NCBI GenBank assembly: GCA_030434245.1
Contig: JAUISX010000001.1
Coordinates: 1-64,000, forward strand
Origin: Porphyromonadaceae bacterium W3.11
GTDB taxonomy: Bacteria > Bacteroidota > Bacteroidia > Bacteroidales > Porphyromonadaceae
Direction: 5' to 3'
Length of the DNA stretch: 64,000 nucleotides
The translations under genes and the position numbers were made by a program. Under the pieces are notes generated by a model that had not been told where the DNA came from, searched no databases, and saw only the letters and a program-made list of their open reading frames with translations. Within the stretch, counting starts at the first letter, position 1; every line of letters begins with the position of its first letter. This document shows, in pieces, positions 10,412 to 18,543 of this stretch.

Positions 10412-11190
10412 GAGGATTTGAGATATTCAGAGAGTTTTTCCAAGATTATGAAGACAACTATGTTATCATAGGAGGAACTGCCTGTGAGGTACATGAGTAT
10501 GTCAATGCACAAGTGCCTAGAGCGACCAAAGACATCGATATCATATTGGTTGTAGAGGCTCTGTCAAGGGAGTTCGTAACTCGCTTTTGGGAATTTATTA
10601 AATCGGGAGACTATGAGAAAAGAGAAGTAGGAGACAATGTTATCGGAGGAAGAAAACATGAATACTTTAGGTTCTTAAAGCCTAAGCAGGCAGATTTCCC
10701 GTATCAACTAGAGTTGTTTTCTAGAAATCTTGGTCTGATTAACTTCCCTGAAGATGCTCACATAACACCTGTTCCTATTTCAGATGACCTTTCGAGTTTG
10801 TCCGCTATACTAATGGACGATGATTATTATGGTTATACGATTGAGAATAGTGAGCAAATAGAGGGAGTCCAAGTTGCTAATAAGGAGAGCTTGATATGTC
10901 TTAAAGCTAAAGCTTTTCTTGATTTATCTGAGCGGAGAGCTAAAGGATATACAGTTGATAAGAAGAATGTTGACAAGCACAAGAAAGATGTCTTCAGATT
11001 GGTCGCAATGCTGGCTCCCTCAGAAAGATTTACTCTACCCAATACACTAAAGGAAGATCTCACCACTTTCTGCGAAATCGTGAGGAATGAATTACCAAAT
11101 CAAGATTTCTTTAAGTCCATCAAACTCCACAATGTCTCAGGAGAACAATTAGTAGAGTTGTTAGAGATGGTATTTATGCTTCATGACTAA
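10405..11190 (+). CDS. AbiEii-like nucleotidyltransferase-fold protein
   Basis: A 261-residue protein with the nucleotidyltransferase signature: GG at residues 23-24 in IIGGTAC, then TKDIDII with Asp43 and Asp45 as likely metal ligands. The spacing and the following helices resemble AbiEii/MNT-type toxins, which transfer nucleotides to tRNA acceptor ends or to proteins. Basic residues follow around 205-220 (KGYTVDKKNVDKHKKD). The gene overlaps its upstream partner by 7 nt and the downstream phosphoesterase by 8 nt. The target nucleic acid or protein cannot be read from the sequence. It could also be a housekeeping-like nucleotidyltransferase, but the context favours a toxin-antitoxin or anti-phage role. 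Confidence 0.65.
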   Translation: MVGGFEIFREFFQDYEDNYVIIGGTACEVHEYVNAQVPRATKDIDIILVVEALSREFVTRFWEFIKSGDYEKREVGDNVIGGRKHEYFRFLKPKQADFPYQLELFSRNLGLINFPEDAHITPVPISDDLSSLSAILMDDDYYGYTIENSEQIEGVQVANKESLICLKAKAFLDLSERRAKGYTVDKKNVDKHKKDVFRLVAMLAPSERFTLPNTLKEDLTTFCEIVRNELPNQDFFKSIKLHNVSGEQLVELLEMVFMLHD

Positions 11191-11950
11191 GATTCAATAC
11201 GCATCTGATCTTCACTTGGAGTTCAGAGACAACAGTCGCTATCTCAAGTATAATCCTCTGACTGTTTCTGGAACTATATTAGTCCTAGCTGGAGACATAG
11301 GCTATATAGGTGACGACAAATTTAGTAATCACCCTTTTTGGGATTGGGCTTCGGATAACTACGAACAAGTCATAGTTGTACCTGGGAATCATGAGTTTTA
11401 TAAAGGGTATGATCTGGATTTGATGAACCGAGGTTGGAGTAGATCTATAAAGAGTAATGTGACTTGCTTCTATAATGCTGTTGTGCCTATAGGAGACAAT
11501 ATTGAACTTATTGTGTCTACTCTATGGGCAAAAATTGATGCTAAAAATGCCTACTTGACTGAACTAGGTGTGTCAGACTTTCGAAAAATCCAAGCAGGTG
11601 GTGAGCCACTAACATGGCAACGCTTTAATCAAGAACATAATGAGTGCCTACAGTTTATAAAGGATAGTGTTTCTCAAAGCACGGCAGAACGCATTATTGT
11701 AGCAACTCATCATGTCCCATCATTCTCTTTAATGTCCCCTGAGTTTAGTACCAGTAAACTGAATGGGGCGTTTGTATCTGAATTGAGTGATTTCGTTAAA
11801 GAGACTTCGATAGCCTATTGGATCTATGGTCATTCTCATAGAAATATTAATGGGGTAATTGGCAGAACACGGTGTGTTACTAACCAGTTGGGGTACATCT
11901 CCTTAAATGAACACAATTACTTTGATCCATCAAAACATATTCAAATTTAA
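11183..11950 (+). CDS. Calcineurin-like metallophosphoesterase in the nucleotidyltransferase operon
   Basis: A 255-residue metallophosphoesterase with every core motif: SDLHLEF (Asp9, His11), AGDIG (Asp38), PGNHEF (Asn69, His70), THHVPS (His176, His177) and YGHSHRN (His217, His219). The family hydrolyses phosphomonoesters or phosphodiesters with two metal ions. There is no signal peptide, so it should act in the cytoplasm. Its start lies inside the end of the nucleotidyltransferase gene (8-nt overlap), so the three genes form one tightly coupled operon. A phosphoesterase could remove the nucleotide that the neighbour adds, or degrade a nucleotide signal; both ideas are inference. Confidence 0.85.
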   Translation: MTKIQYASDLHLEFRDNSRYLKYNPLTVSGTILVLAGDIGYIGDDKFSNHPFWDWASDNYEQVIVVPGNHEFYKGYDLDLMNRGWSRSIKSNVTCFYNAVVPIGDNIELIVSTLWAKIDAKNAYLTELGVSDFRKIQAGGEPLTWQRFNQEHNECLQFIKDSVSQSTAERIIVATHHVPSFSLMSPEFSTSKLNGAFVSELSDFVKETSIAYWIYGHSHRNINGVIGRTRCVTNQLGYISLNEHNYFDPSKHIQI

Positions 11951-11958
11951 CTTTGTAG

Positions 11959-12270
11959 TTACCATTCATCTCTTCTACGAAGCATTTCATCTATTTCGTG
12001 CCTCAAGAAGAGGAGACGACCATTAGCTTTGATAAAAGGTATTTTGCCGAGAGACACCCAGTTGTAGATAGTCTTTTGCTCTACTTTCAAGAGCTTTGAC
12101 ACATCAATAATATCTAAGTATTCTGGTCTCATAGGAGGGTGAACAGTCGTTTCTTGGAGGGCAAGCAATTGATTTAGCTTACCCTCCATATTGACAAGCA
12201 TCTCCTTAAGAAGCTCAAACTCGGATTTGTGCTCAGAAGACTCAGGAGGTTCATTTAAGAAGTATGACAT
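11959..12270 (-). CDS. Excisionase-like HTH protein
   Basis: A 103-residue protein with a short acidic N-terminus, a coiled-coil-like stretch (about 20-42) and a C-terminal MerR/excisionase-type helix-turn-helix ([20 protein letters not shown], then [19 protein letters not shown]). Proteins of this HTH_17 type act as excisionases or regulators in Bacteroidota conjugative and mobilizable elements. Its start overlaps the end of the primase/helicase gene by 16 nt, so it is the last gene of a four-gene minus-strand operon. It converges on the phosphoesterase gene with only 8 bp between the two stops and no obvious terminator. Confidence 0.8.
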   Translation of the reverse strand: MSYFLNEPPESSEHKSEFELLKEMLVNMEGKLNQLLALQETTVHPPMRPEYLDIIDVSKLLKVEQKTIYNWVSLGKIPFIKANGRLLFLRHEIDEMLRRRDEW

Positions 12271-14321
12271 AGCTTCCCTTTTATGTAGTTTCCACTGTTT
12301 TCCTGAGATAAGATATCTTGATCTCTCATATAAGCTATGTACTTTTTCGCCGTCCTATCTTTGACATCCATCTCCTCCATCACGGCATCAACCAATTCAC
12401 TATAGGATATAACCTCACGCCCAGCCATAATCTCCTTGGCAAGAGAGGCTAAATCAACCGTCTTTCTTTTCTCTTTTTCTTCCTTGGACTTCTCACCTCT
12501 GTAGGCGAACATGTCCAACTCTTTGTCCCAGCCGAAAAGCATCATCGGTACATCCAAAGGGCTACCATCTCTCACTTTAAGTGCTTTGACTACGGAGAGT
12601 TCTGGATTGTCGTCTTTTTCTATTGATAAAATCCCAGCAGCTTTTCGCTGAAGTTCAGAGCCGATATGGCCTCGAAGCTTTACTCCATTTGGAACAAAAT
12701 GAAGCACACAGATAATACATGTATTGTAGATGCCTGCTAAGCGATATAGTTCTTCAACTACAGCAATACTCTCACTCTCATCATTGGCTGATCTAATTAA
12801 GTCTGCAATTCCATCTATAACTACCAAATGGATGCCTCCGTGTTCGTGGTAGAGTAAATCCATACTATCTCTGATTAACCTAAGTCTGTCTTGTCGAGAT
12901 AAAGAGGCTAAGTAAAGAGAGTGATAGAAAGAAGGAACCTGCACCAGTGATGCTCGTCGCAAGGTCTTTCCAAGATTTTTATATAGCTGTGCTTCTGATT
13001 GTTCGGTGTCATAATGTATTACAGCTAAGCCATAGGGATTAGGATTCACCTCCAATCCAAGAGTTTCCTCTGGTACAAGAGCATCATATCTCATTGCTCC
13101 AGCAAGAATGGCAGATACAAAGTTGCTTTTACCTGTTCCCTCACCACCCGTTATACAAAACAAATTATCCTGAGTTCCTAGTGGCACATGATTTACTGAA
13201 ACGATTGCTTTAGACAAGTCTGGAGGATTGTCATAATCTATCTCACATGACTTCATCATCATCAGAGTCTCTGAGTAAATTTCTTGAAGTAAAGAAGCTA
13301 TAAGACCTCTTAATTCTTCTGATGTATGTCCAAGGGAGAAAAAGTCAGAGACATCCTTTTCAAATTGACCTCCACTCAGTGGCAGTTGAATACTTTTGAC
13401 CTTGTACTTTTCCAAAGCTACTTTCTGTCTTTCACTCTCTCGAATGCCAGTTTCATCAACATCGTATAGGAGCACAATATGCCTAAAACGAAGTAACAAT
13501 CCATCAATTAGGCTCTCAGGAATTACTGAAGTCTCACTATTGAAGCAGATTGCATTGAAACCATGTGCTGCAAGTGATAGAACATCTTTTTCTCCTCCAG
13601 TGATTAAAAGAACATCACCTTTCGTTGGTATTTGATCAAGCCCAAAACAATAGAGAGAAGGTTTCCTACCTCCATATAAAAAGCGTAGCTTCGTACTATT
13701 AGGTCTGTAAATCTTGACATAATCATACCCCTTATAGCCGTAGATTGGCTCCGTGCCAGTCGCTTTTATAGTATAAGCCTCACCTTGAGAATTGATAGAC
13801 TCAAACTGAGAGATATTGATGACATTGTATCTCTTGAGTGTATTCTCATCTACCCCATACCTTCCCCAAAAGGTAAGAAAGGGCTGCGAGTAGGACATCG
13901 TTTGGATTTTATATGGCTTATCATCTATCCTCTCTTCTTCTTGGATAGCTTTAGGTCTAACCCATTTCTTCTGAACATGACGCTTGTTAAAACGTGACGG
14001 ATAATCATCTGCTACCCTTATCGGGAGCATTAAGTCTTGAACTATCAGTTTGAGAATATCAAGAAAATCTCTCCTCGTATCCAATCCATAAAGCTCTCCA
14101 ACAAACCAAAAGCAGTCTCCAGAGTAACTCGGTTCTCCATGGTCATGAAACTTGTATGATGTACTTTTAGCATCATAGTAGATATGGCATGAAGGCTTTT
14201 TATCGTCATAAAAGGGACTTCTGAAGTTCTTATGAGTGTTCACTTCGAAACCCAAGTAGTGGTTATACACATTCAAACCTCCTTGCGTTAGACTTAATAT
14301 CTGCTCTTTATCAATCATCAC
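12255..14321 (-). CDS. Primase / RepA-like AAA helicase of a mobile element
   Basis: A 688-residue replication-type protein. The N-terminus has a CHC2-primase-like region in which the pattern [16 protein letters not shown] survives but the zinc cysteines are mostly missing. A Toprim-like region follows ([17 protein letters not shown], then LLYDVDETG), roughly residues 240-300. A RecA/RepA-type ATPase comes next, with Walker [10 protein letters not shown] near 395 and VVIDGIADL as Walker B. The C-terminus may be a small winged helix. Primases in similar places in NBU-like mobilizable elements are known to be needed for excision and replication. It overlaps the upstream HTH gene by 11 nt. A second ATG follows at once (MM), so the start is ambiguous by one codon. 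Confidence 0.78.
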   Translation of the reverse strand: MMIDKEQILSLTQGGLNVYNHYLGFEVNTHKNFRSPFYDDKKPSCHIYYDAKSTSYKFHDHGEPSYSGDCFWFVGELYGLDTRRDFLDILKLIVQDLMLPIRVADDYPSRFNKRHVQKKWVRPKAIQEEERIDDKPYKIQTMSYSQPFLTFWGRYGVDENTLKRYNVINISQFESINSQGEAYTIKATGTEPIYGYKGYDYVKIYRPNSTKLRFLYGGRKPSLYCFGLDQIPTKGDVLLITGGEKDVLSLAAHGFNAICFNSETSVIPESLIDGLLLRFRHIVLLYDVDETGIRESERQKVALEKYKVKSIQLPLSGGQFEKDVSDFFSLGHTSEELRGLIASLLQEIYSETLMMMKSCEIDYDNPPDLSKAIVSVNHVPLGTQDNLFCITGGEGTGKSNFVSAILAGAMRYDALVPEETLGLEVNPNPYGLAVIHYDTEQSEAQLYKNLGKTLRRASLVQVPSFYHSLYLASLSRQDRLRLIRDSMDLLYHEHGGIHLVVIDGIADLIRSANDESESIAVVEELYRLAGIYNTCIICVLHFVPNGVKLRGHIGSELQRKAAGILSIEKDDNPELSVVKALKVRDGSPLDVPMMLFGWDKELDMFAYRGEKSKEEKEKRKTVDLASLAKEIMAGREVISYSELVDAVMEEMDVKDRTAKKYIAYMRDQDILSQENSGNYIKGKLCHTS

Positions 14322-14700
14322 TCTCTTCTGTTATCGATTTTGTTGAACAACAGCTTAATATTATATTGTCTTTGTATTTGATTAATTCTCTTAGGGCATC
14401 ATCTGAAGTAAGCCCCACAACTGTGAGTCGCTTACTCTTAATAGCATTACATACACTTTTATAAGGATAGCGTACATCACCATTGCCAGTAAATCGGAAT
14501 GGTATCATTTGTGATTTTCGCCATCGATAGAGTGTGGACTTTGATATGTTTAATACGTTCATCACATCTTTAGAGGTCATCTCAAGCTCTTCGTCTATCT
14601 CTTGAAGGAGTGAGGAGCTCCGTTCGACAAAGCCCTCAATCTTCTTAATCCGTTCTAAAAGATCTTGAAAAGCATCACTTTCAAATCCTATTACTTCCAT
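14311..14700 (-). CDS. HTH DNA-binding protein of the mobile-element module
   Basis: A 129-residue protein with an N-terminal helical stretch (QDLLERIKKIEGF), a helix-turn-helix of MerR/excisionase type (MTSKDVMNVLNISKSTLYRW) and a short C-terminal tail. The frame extends to 14742. The ATG at 14700 was chosen because it overlaps the last codons of the upstream XRE gene by 10 nt, a usual coupling arrangement. It belongs to the same operon as the primase/helicase and the distal HTH gene. The paired small HTH proteins recall the Orf2/Orf3 accessory excision proteins of NBU elements; this is analogy, not a demonstrated match. Confidence 0.72.
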   Translation of the reverse strand: MEVIGFESDAFQDLLERIKKIEGFVERSSSLLQEIDEELEMTSKDVMNVLNISKSTLYRWRKSQMIPFRFTGNGDVRYPYKSVCNAIKSKRLTVVGLTSDDALRELIKYKDNIILSCCSTKSITEESDD

Positions 14701-15035
14701 TGGTTTGAATTCTGAATTATAATTATTGATTTTGGATTGCAAGATGACAAATACACCAATAGGTTTTTGTATGCTTCCTCAGTATATATTGACACTGTGA
14801 TATTTGTGATGGGTGATGATTCTATCAAAGGACTTGCAAGTATTGCATATAGTTTTAATTCATTGCCAAAAAACACACGAGAAATTCTCTCAATTTCACT
14901 TGAGGATAGTTCCTTTTCACCTCGTTCCCATCGTGAATAGGTACTAGGTGAAACATTGAGCATTTCAGCGACATCCTCTTGTTTGAGGCTCCTTTGCTCT
15001 CTCAATTCTCTCAGAATTATATTTATTCTGTTCAT
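14691..15035 (-). CDS. XRE-family transcriptional repressor
   Basis: A 114-residue protein. Residues 5-60 form a Cro/CI-type helix-turn-helix (REQRSLKQEDVAEMLNVSPS, then TYSRWERGEKELS). The C-terminal half is not recognisable and may serve for dimerisation. It is the promoter-proximal gene of the minus-strand replication module, so it most likely controls that operon. Upstream, four ATTGCAA repeats (15078-15185) and a TATGCACC inverted pair are good candidates for its operators. No protease or cleavage motif was seen, so SOS-type cleavage is not indicated. Confidence 0.82.
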   Translation of the reverse strand: MNRINIILRELREQRSLKQEDVAEMLNVSPSTYSRWERGEKELSSSEIERISRVFFGNELKLYAILASPLIESSPITNITVSIYTEEAYKNLLVYLSSCNPKSIIIIQNSNQWK

Positions 15036-15077
15036 ATGTTAAAGTTACCAGCACCTAAGAAATGTACCAACCCGATT

Positions 15078-15185
15078 ATTGCAAGAATATGCACCAATTG
15101 CAAGTGTTTTCTCATTAGGTGCATAATTAATAGTTAAGAATACTCTAACTTCCTGCATGCGAATTGATTGCAATGGTAATTGCAA
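15078..15185. repeat. ATTGCAA repeats upstream of the replication module
   Basis: Four exact ATTGCAA copies lie at 15078-15084, 15097-15103, 15167-15173 and 15179-15185, all in the same orientation. Between them is an inverted pair, TATGCACC-AAT at 15088-15098 and ATTAGGTGCATA at 15114-15125. The cluster is directly upstream of the divergent XRE-HTH-primase operon. Binding sites for the XRE protein or iterons for the primase/helicase are both possible. Confidence 0.55.
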
Positions 15186-15256
15186 AATTCCTCATTGTTT
15201 GCTCAACAACTTGCTTGAGGCAGAAGATTGCAGGTTGATTACTTCTGAGGGGCTCT

Positions 15257-15307
15257 CAGGTGCAAGGTGCAAGCCTTCTACATATAGAGGCTTGCACCTT
15301 GCACCTG
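15257..15307. repeat. Perfect 20-bp inverted repeat with 11-nt loop
   Basis: The arms are 15257-15276 (starting CAGGTGCAAGG) and 15288-15307 (ending CCTTGCACCTG), perfectly complementary over 20 bp around an 11-nt AT-rich loop. Each arm contains a short internal doubling, GTGCAAG-GTGCAAG. No T-run follows, so it is not a standard terminator. It could be an origin hairpin, a recombination site or a regulatory RNA element of the adjacent mobile module. Confidence 0.7.
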
Positions 15308-16201
15308 TCTCTGTAGCAGAGAATAGGTTAAGAAAGTAATTTACAGAGGTTTGGCTGTTAGTTCAATTTTAGCTATTTTTGCACCACTGAGGAGAGTATA
15401 AGCGTATATTCAATAGGTAATCAGAATGGTAGTCAGTAGATATTCAAAATCCTGCTACAATTTTGCTACAGTAGAAAAAGTAGTCACATGGAATTCTGTG
15501 GCTTATAACGATTAAGGAGATATAGGTACAAGATCCTCCATCTCCACATGAAGTACTCTGGAGACCTAACAAAAGAGGTTCTAAGGATTTAAGAAGTGCC
15601 GTAATTTACAATGAGTTACGGCACTTCTCCTTTATATAGCGACCTCTTCCCAGAGCACGTAATAAGGCAACCTAAACTCTCAAAATACTCTAGTTTGGCT
15701 ACAATCCCCTTCAGTTTTTGATTTTCAATCCCCTTTGTGCATACATCCCACGCAGTTGGGAACGTAAGCCGAACTGCTTTGCCTCGATTGGAATTGGTGC
15801 GAGATATGTTCGTTTTTTCTTGCTTCTCTGGACTCCCTCTCATGAAACGAGATATAAGTCACTAGAAAGGATAAGTAACTAGGAGAAGAATTTCAACACT
15901 TTCTAGACAAACTTAGGAAAAGGAAGCGTAATATCTATAGCTTCAAAAGAAGAAGACTAGGCTAAATAAGTATTCACGAGAGACCCCAAAAAGCAGATGG
16001 GAAAAAATCTAAAGATTTTGAAATGGAAATCGTCATTAGTGTAGTGCCAGAAGTAAATCCGTACTCCTTACGATTATAGAGAAGCCTACATCAGTCATCT
16101 TTATAAAAAAAAGAAAAATACCAAAGAAATATCGATAAGCGTTGTGAGGTTACGATTGCTCGTTAAGGAACACGTAATGTCCGAAGATAGTTGCTCAAGG
16201 A
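15308..16201. other. Gene-poor spacer holding one terminator-like hairpin
   Basis: No convincing coding sequence was found between the mobile module and the broken peptide gene. The tract near 15450-15480 has two ATT/TGCTACA-type repeats. A 13-bp hairpin is listed separately. The rest is AT-rich, with no tRNA-like structure that could mark an attachment site. Confidence 0.45.
15592..15628. terminator. Hairpin terminator, 13-bp stem
   Basis: AGAAGTGCCGTAA (15592-15604) and its exact complement (15616-15628) enclose an 11-nt loop. A pyrimidine-rich tail, CCTTTAT, follows on the plus strand. No gene is visible just upstream, so it may end a lost gene or a small transcript. Confidence 0.6.
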
Positions 16202-16233
16202 TTTGGTTATTTCCCCCCATTTTTTTACCTTTG
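16202..16233 (+). promoter_or_regulatory. Bacteroidota-type promoter of the peptide/membrane-protein cassette
   Basis: TTTG (16202-16205) and TACCTTTG (16226-16233) are 20 bp apart, a full match to the Bacteroidota consensus. The predicted transcript starts near 16240, about 38 nt before the ATG of the broken leader-peptide gene at 16278. Confidence 0.7.
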
Positions 16234-16277
16234 CCAAACGATGTACAACTATAATTATAACTAAGAAGATTAATCGA

Positions 16278-16492
16278 ATGAAAGAGATTGAATTAAATGT
16301 GTTGGGATTGGAGCCCATGCAAGAAGATGCATAATCTGTGGCCGGAGGAGAAGGCTCTGTTATAACAGGTACAATTATGGTGGAAAATTGGATATTAGGC
16401 GCTTGTGTAGTTGCGGTTGGTACTATGTAGATCTCAATCCCAACAGTACTGCCAAACAGCTTAATGCAGGTTATAATTCGGGTATAAAGTAA
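16278..16492 (+). pseudogene. Broken double-glycine-leader (bacteriocin/RiPP-like) precursor
   Basis: The ATG at 16278 opens a leader reading MKEIELNVLGLEPMQEDA and then meets TAA at 16332-16334. The same frame continues at once as SVAGGEGSVITGT, a double-glycine export/cleavage motif, then a hydrophobic stretch (WILGACVVAVG), and stops at 16428. The neighbouring frame from about 16412 carries a plausible C-terminus, CGWYYVDLNPNSTAKQ and onward to a stop at 16490. So one nonsense change and one single-base deletion appear to have broken a precursor of about 70 residues. Leaders of this kind are known for Bacteroidota secreted peptides. It sits under a good promoter and just before a CPBP-like gene. 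Assignment rests on pattern, not on a database match. Confidence 0.55.
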
Positions 16493-16506
16493 AGTAGCAC
16501 TTGAGT

Positions 16507-16926
16507 ATGAACATATTTAGTAAAGCAATAGAACGTTTCAAAGCGTATACTCCGCGCTCAGAGATTACTTTAATTCTGCTATTGCTTATAATTCACATTT
16601 GTATTGTTAAGCTATACAGACCATATGTCTATGCAAATTTTGAAATCAGTGATGGGCTTACGTTTGTAAATAATAATCCAAGTTTCTCTTCTGTGCTTTT
16701 AGGGTATTTAGTATTTAAAATCTATTCTTCAGGAGATCCAAAAGTATTTGAGATTTTTGGAGTTAGGTGGAAGTATGTTTTACTAGCATGCATTGTGCTT
16801 GGGAATTATTTGTTTGAAGGTTTAGATATGATATTAGGTAAAGGCGATTGGTATGATATGATTGCGATTACACTTGGAGGAATATTTGTTTTCCCACTTA
16901 TACATTTTAGAAATAGACAAGTATGA
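16507..16926 (+). CDS. Small membrane protein, VanZ-like features
   Basis: A protein of about 139 residues with roughly four hydrophobic segments (LILLLLIIHICIV; SSVLLGYLVFKI; YVLLACIVLGNYLF; IAITLGGIFVFPLIHF). The ending GDWYDMIAITLGG weakly recalls the VanZ-like pattern D-x-x-x-x-x-x-G. I do not recognise the family with confidence. The ATG at 16507 was preferred to the TTG at 16501. The gene lies 14 bp after the broken leader peptide and overlaps the CPBP-like gene by 4 nt (ATGA), so the two are translated together. A role in immunity or export of the lost peptide is possible but unproven. Confidence 0.6.
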   Translation: MNIFSKAIERFKAYTPRSEITLILLLLIIHICIVKLYRPYVYANFEISDGLTFVNNNPSFSSVLLGYLVFKIYSSGDPKVFEIFGVRWKYVLLACIVLGNYLFEGLDMILGKGDWYDMIAITLGGIFVFPLIHFRNRQV

Positions 16927-17396
16927 ACAGGGTTTTTAGGTGGCTTGAAAATGTCCCAGCTCCACTGTTTGTAGGTGTTTTCTGGGCTGTCGGGTGTCTT
17001 TGGAATCTTATTTTTAATATGTTGGTTCAGCTTAGTGGGATCCAGCTAGACATATTGCATAACTTTGAGCCTCCTCAAAGTATTTTTGATTATGTTGTTT
17101 TTATTCTTATAGCACCATTGGTTGAGACCGCACTTTTTCAAGCACTTCCCTATTATTTATTGAGTAAGATAGAATTCTTTCGAAAACGAATATGGCTTAT
17201 TATCATTGTTAGTGGTCTTGTATTTGCTTCGCTTCATTTTTACTCAATTATTTATGTTGTATTTGCCTTTTTTCCTGGAATTCTCCTTGCCACTGGCTAT
17301 CACCTACGACAAGGCAATCATCCATTTGCTTCGATATTTGCTGTACATTTATTTATAAATGCCACTCCCCTTGTTTACGAACTTCTCTTTTCCTAA
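16923..17396 (+). CDS. CPBP-like membrane protein (possible bacteriocin immunity)
   Basis: A 157-residue membrane protein with about four or five transmembrane helices. It carries degenerate CPBP/CAAX-protease motifs: APLVETALFQ in place of EExxxR, SLHFYS as FxxxH, and VHLFIN as HxxxN. The second Glu and the Arg of motif 1 are missing, so peptidase activity is doubtful. CPBP proteins are known immunity factors for class II bacteriocins, which fits the broken double-glycine peptide gene upstream. The start overlaps the previous gene by 4 nt. It ends 20 bp before the MITE-like element. Confidence 0.65.
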   Translation: MNRVFRWLENVPAPLFVGVFWAVGCLWNLIFNMLVQLSGIQLDILHNFEPPQSIFDYVVFILIAPLVETALFQALPYYLLSKIEFFRKRIWLIIIVSGLVFASLHFYSIIYVVFAFFPGILLATGYHLRQGNHPFASIFAVHLFINATPLVYELLFS

Positions 17397-17420
17397 TCTA
17401 TGAGTGCAATTAAGAAAATT

Positions 17421-17809
17421 ATTGGTGTCCGATAAAACTGTAAAAGTGTATAATGAGGTGTCTCAATCGCAGAAATGATGCGGTTGAGACTCTCATTTTA
17501 AAAATCCAAGCTCCCCTAATCAAAAAGAGAGGGCAATGGAGGTTCGTCAGAGACTTAATTGAAATCACATGCTTCCTATTCTTTTCCAGATGATTAAAGA
17601 AGCTGTATAAGCCCAAATAGTACATTAGCATTATCTGAACCATAGTTACCAGTCCAGAGAAGCTCCAAGAGTGCGTTAACCCACTTTTCATTACCATCAA
17701 AAGCAGATCAGATCCACTATCAGGGTTACCCATATTTGGATCTTGATGGCATCGGCACTCTCGCCATAGAAATGCTTCAAGGGGATGCTTTGAGTTATCG
17801 GACACCAAT
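17421..17809. mobile_element. MITE-like 389-bp element with a transposase remnant
   Basis: Terminal inverted repeats ATTGGTGTCCGATAA lie at 17421-17435 and, inverted, at 17795-17809 (15 identical bp). They are flanked by AATT on both sides (17417-17420 and 17810-17813), a possible 4-bp target duplication. The minus strand has an open frame across the whole element. Its stretch SGLTHSWSFSGLVTMVQIML resembles the tail of a transposase, but there are no catalytic residues. It is best read as an internally deleted insertion sequence that can move only with help from a full copy elsewhere. Confidence 0.65.
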
Positions 17810-17854
17810 AATTGCTATGTAATGTCATGTATGTGAGGGGTGGGGGATAAATTA

Positions 17855-17902
17855 AAAGATCGAGGGTGTATCAAAACTGTGTTTGATACACCCTCGATCT
17901 TT
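17855..17902 (-). terminator. Strong terminator after efp, 21-bp stem
   Basis: A perfect 21-bp inverted repeat (17855-17875 with 17882-17902) encloses a 6-nt loop. The outer A/T ends can serve as a T-run on either strand. It lies 30 bp past the efp stop on the minus strand. Its core, GAGGGTGTATCAAAAC, is nearly the same as the end of the insertion sequence at 46585, so it may be of mobile-element origin. Confidence 0.75.
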
Positions 17903-17931
17903 AATGTAGTGCGGGGTATTAAGATGCGATA

Positions 17932-18501
17932 TTAGTTTTCTTTCGCACGACTTACGTATGCACCTTCGCGAGTATCCACGATAACCTTCTCTCCATTGTC
18001 AATGAATAATGGTACACGGATTTCAGCACCGGTTTCTACTGTTGCAGGTTTCATAGCGTTGGTAGCAGTATCTCCTTTAATACCAGGCTCTGTATAGGTG
18101 ATCTCAAGAACTACGTGTGCAGGTAATTCACAAGTTAATACTTGTTCAGAATCTGCGTGAACCATAGCTTCGACAGTGTCGCCTTCTTTTAGGAACTGTA
18201 CGCCTTCGATTCTTTCTTCTGGGATATGAATCTGGTCAAATGTCTCTGGGTGCATAAAGACCAAGCCCATATCATCCTTGTATAGGTATTGGTATGGTCG
18301 ACGCTCTATACGCACTTCATCTACCTTTACCCCAGAGCTCCAAGTCTTCTCGAGGATACGACCAGTTTCGATATTTCTTAGTTTTGAACGTACAAACGCA
18401 GGACCCTTACCAGGCTTTACGTGCAAAAATTCCACAATTACATAGTAGTTGCCATCGATATCGAGGCACATGCCATTTCTAAAATCTGCTGTTGATGCCA
18501 T
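17932..18501 (-). CDS. efp: Elongation factor P
   Basis: A 189-residue EF-P that relieves ribosomes stalled at polyproline. An N-terminal KOW-like domain (residues 1-65) carries the loop KPGKGPAF, with Lys32 at the tip where bacteria that modify EF-P do so. Two OB-fold domains follow, with the family ending at [18 protein letters not shown]. Length is normal. The ATG at 18501 gives [10 protein letters not shown], the usual start. It lies 42 bp after prfB on the same strand and may share its transcript. No epmA or epmB-type modification gene is visible nearby. Confidence 0.95.
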   Translation of the reverse strand: MASTADFRNGMCLDIDGNYYVIVEFLHVKPGKGPAFVRSKLRNIETGRILEKTWSSGVKVDEVRIERRPYQYLYKDDMGLVFMHPETFDQIHIPEERIEGVQFLKEGDTVEAMVHADSEQVLTCELPAHVVLEITYTEPGIKGDTATNAMKPATVETGAEIRVPLFIDNGEKVIVDTREGAYVSRAKEN

Positions 18502-18543
18502 TATAAATTATATTTTATGATTATCAAATTACCTCTTTAAAAG

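Noticed and set aside
15157-15339. 60-residue plus-strand open frame
   Set aside because: It runs through the 20-bp inverted repeat and the ATTGCAA cluster, so it is unlikely to be coding.
15616-15843. 75-residue minus-strand open frame
   Set aside because: No recognisable domain, no promoter and no partner; it starts inside the terminator-like hairpin. Probably chance.
17419-17808. 129-residue minus-strand frame as an active gene
   Set aside because: It fills the MITE-like element from end to end, starts within a terminal repeat and lacks catalytic residues; treated as a remnant.
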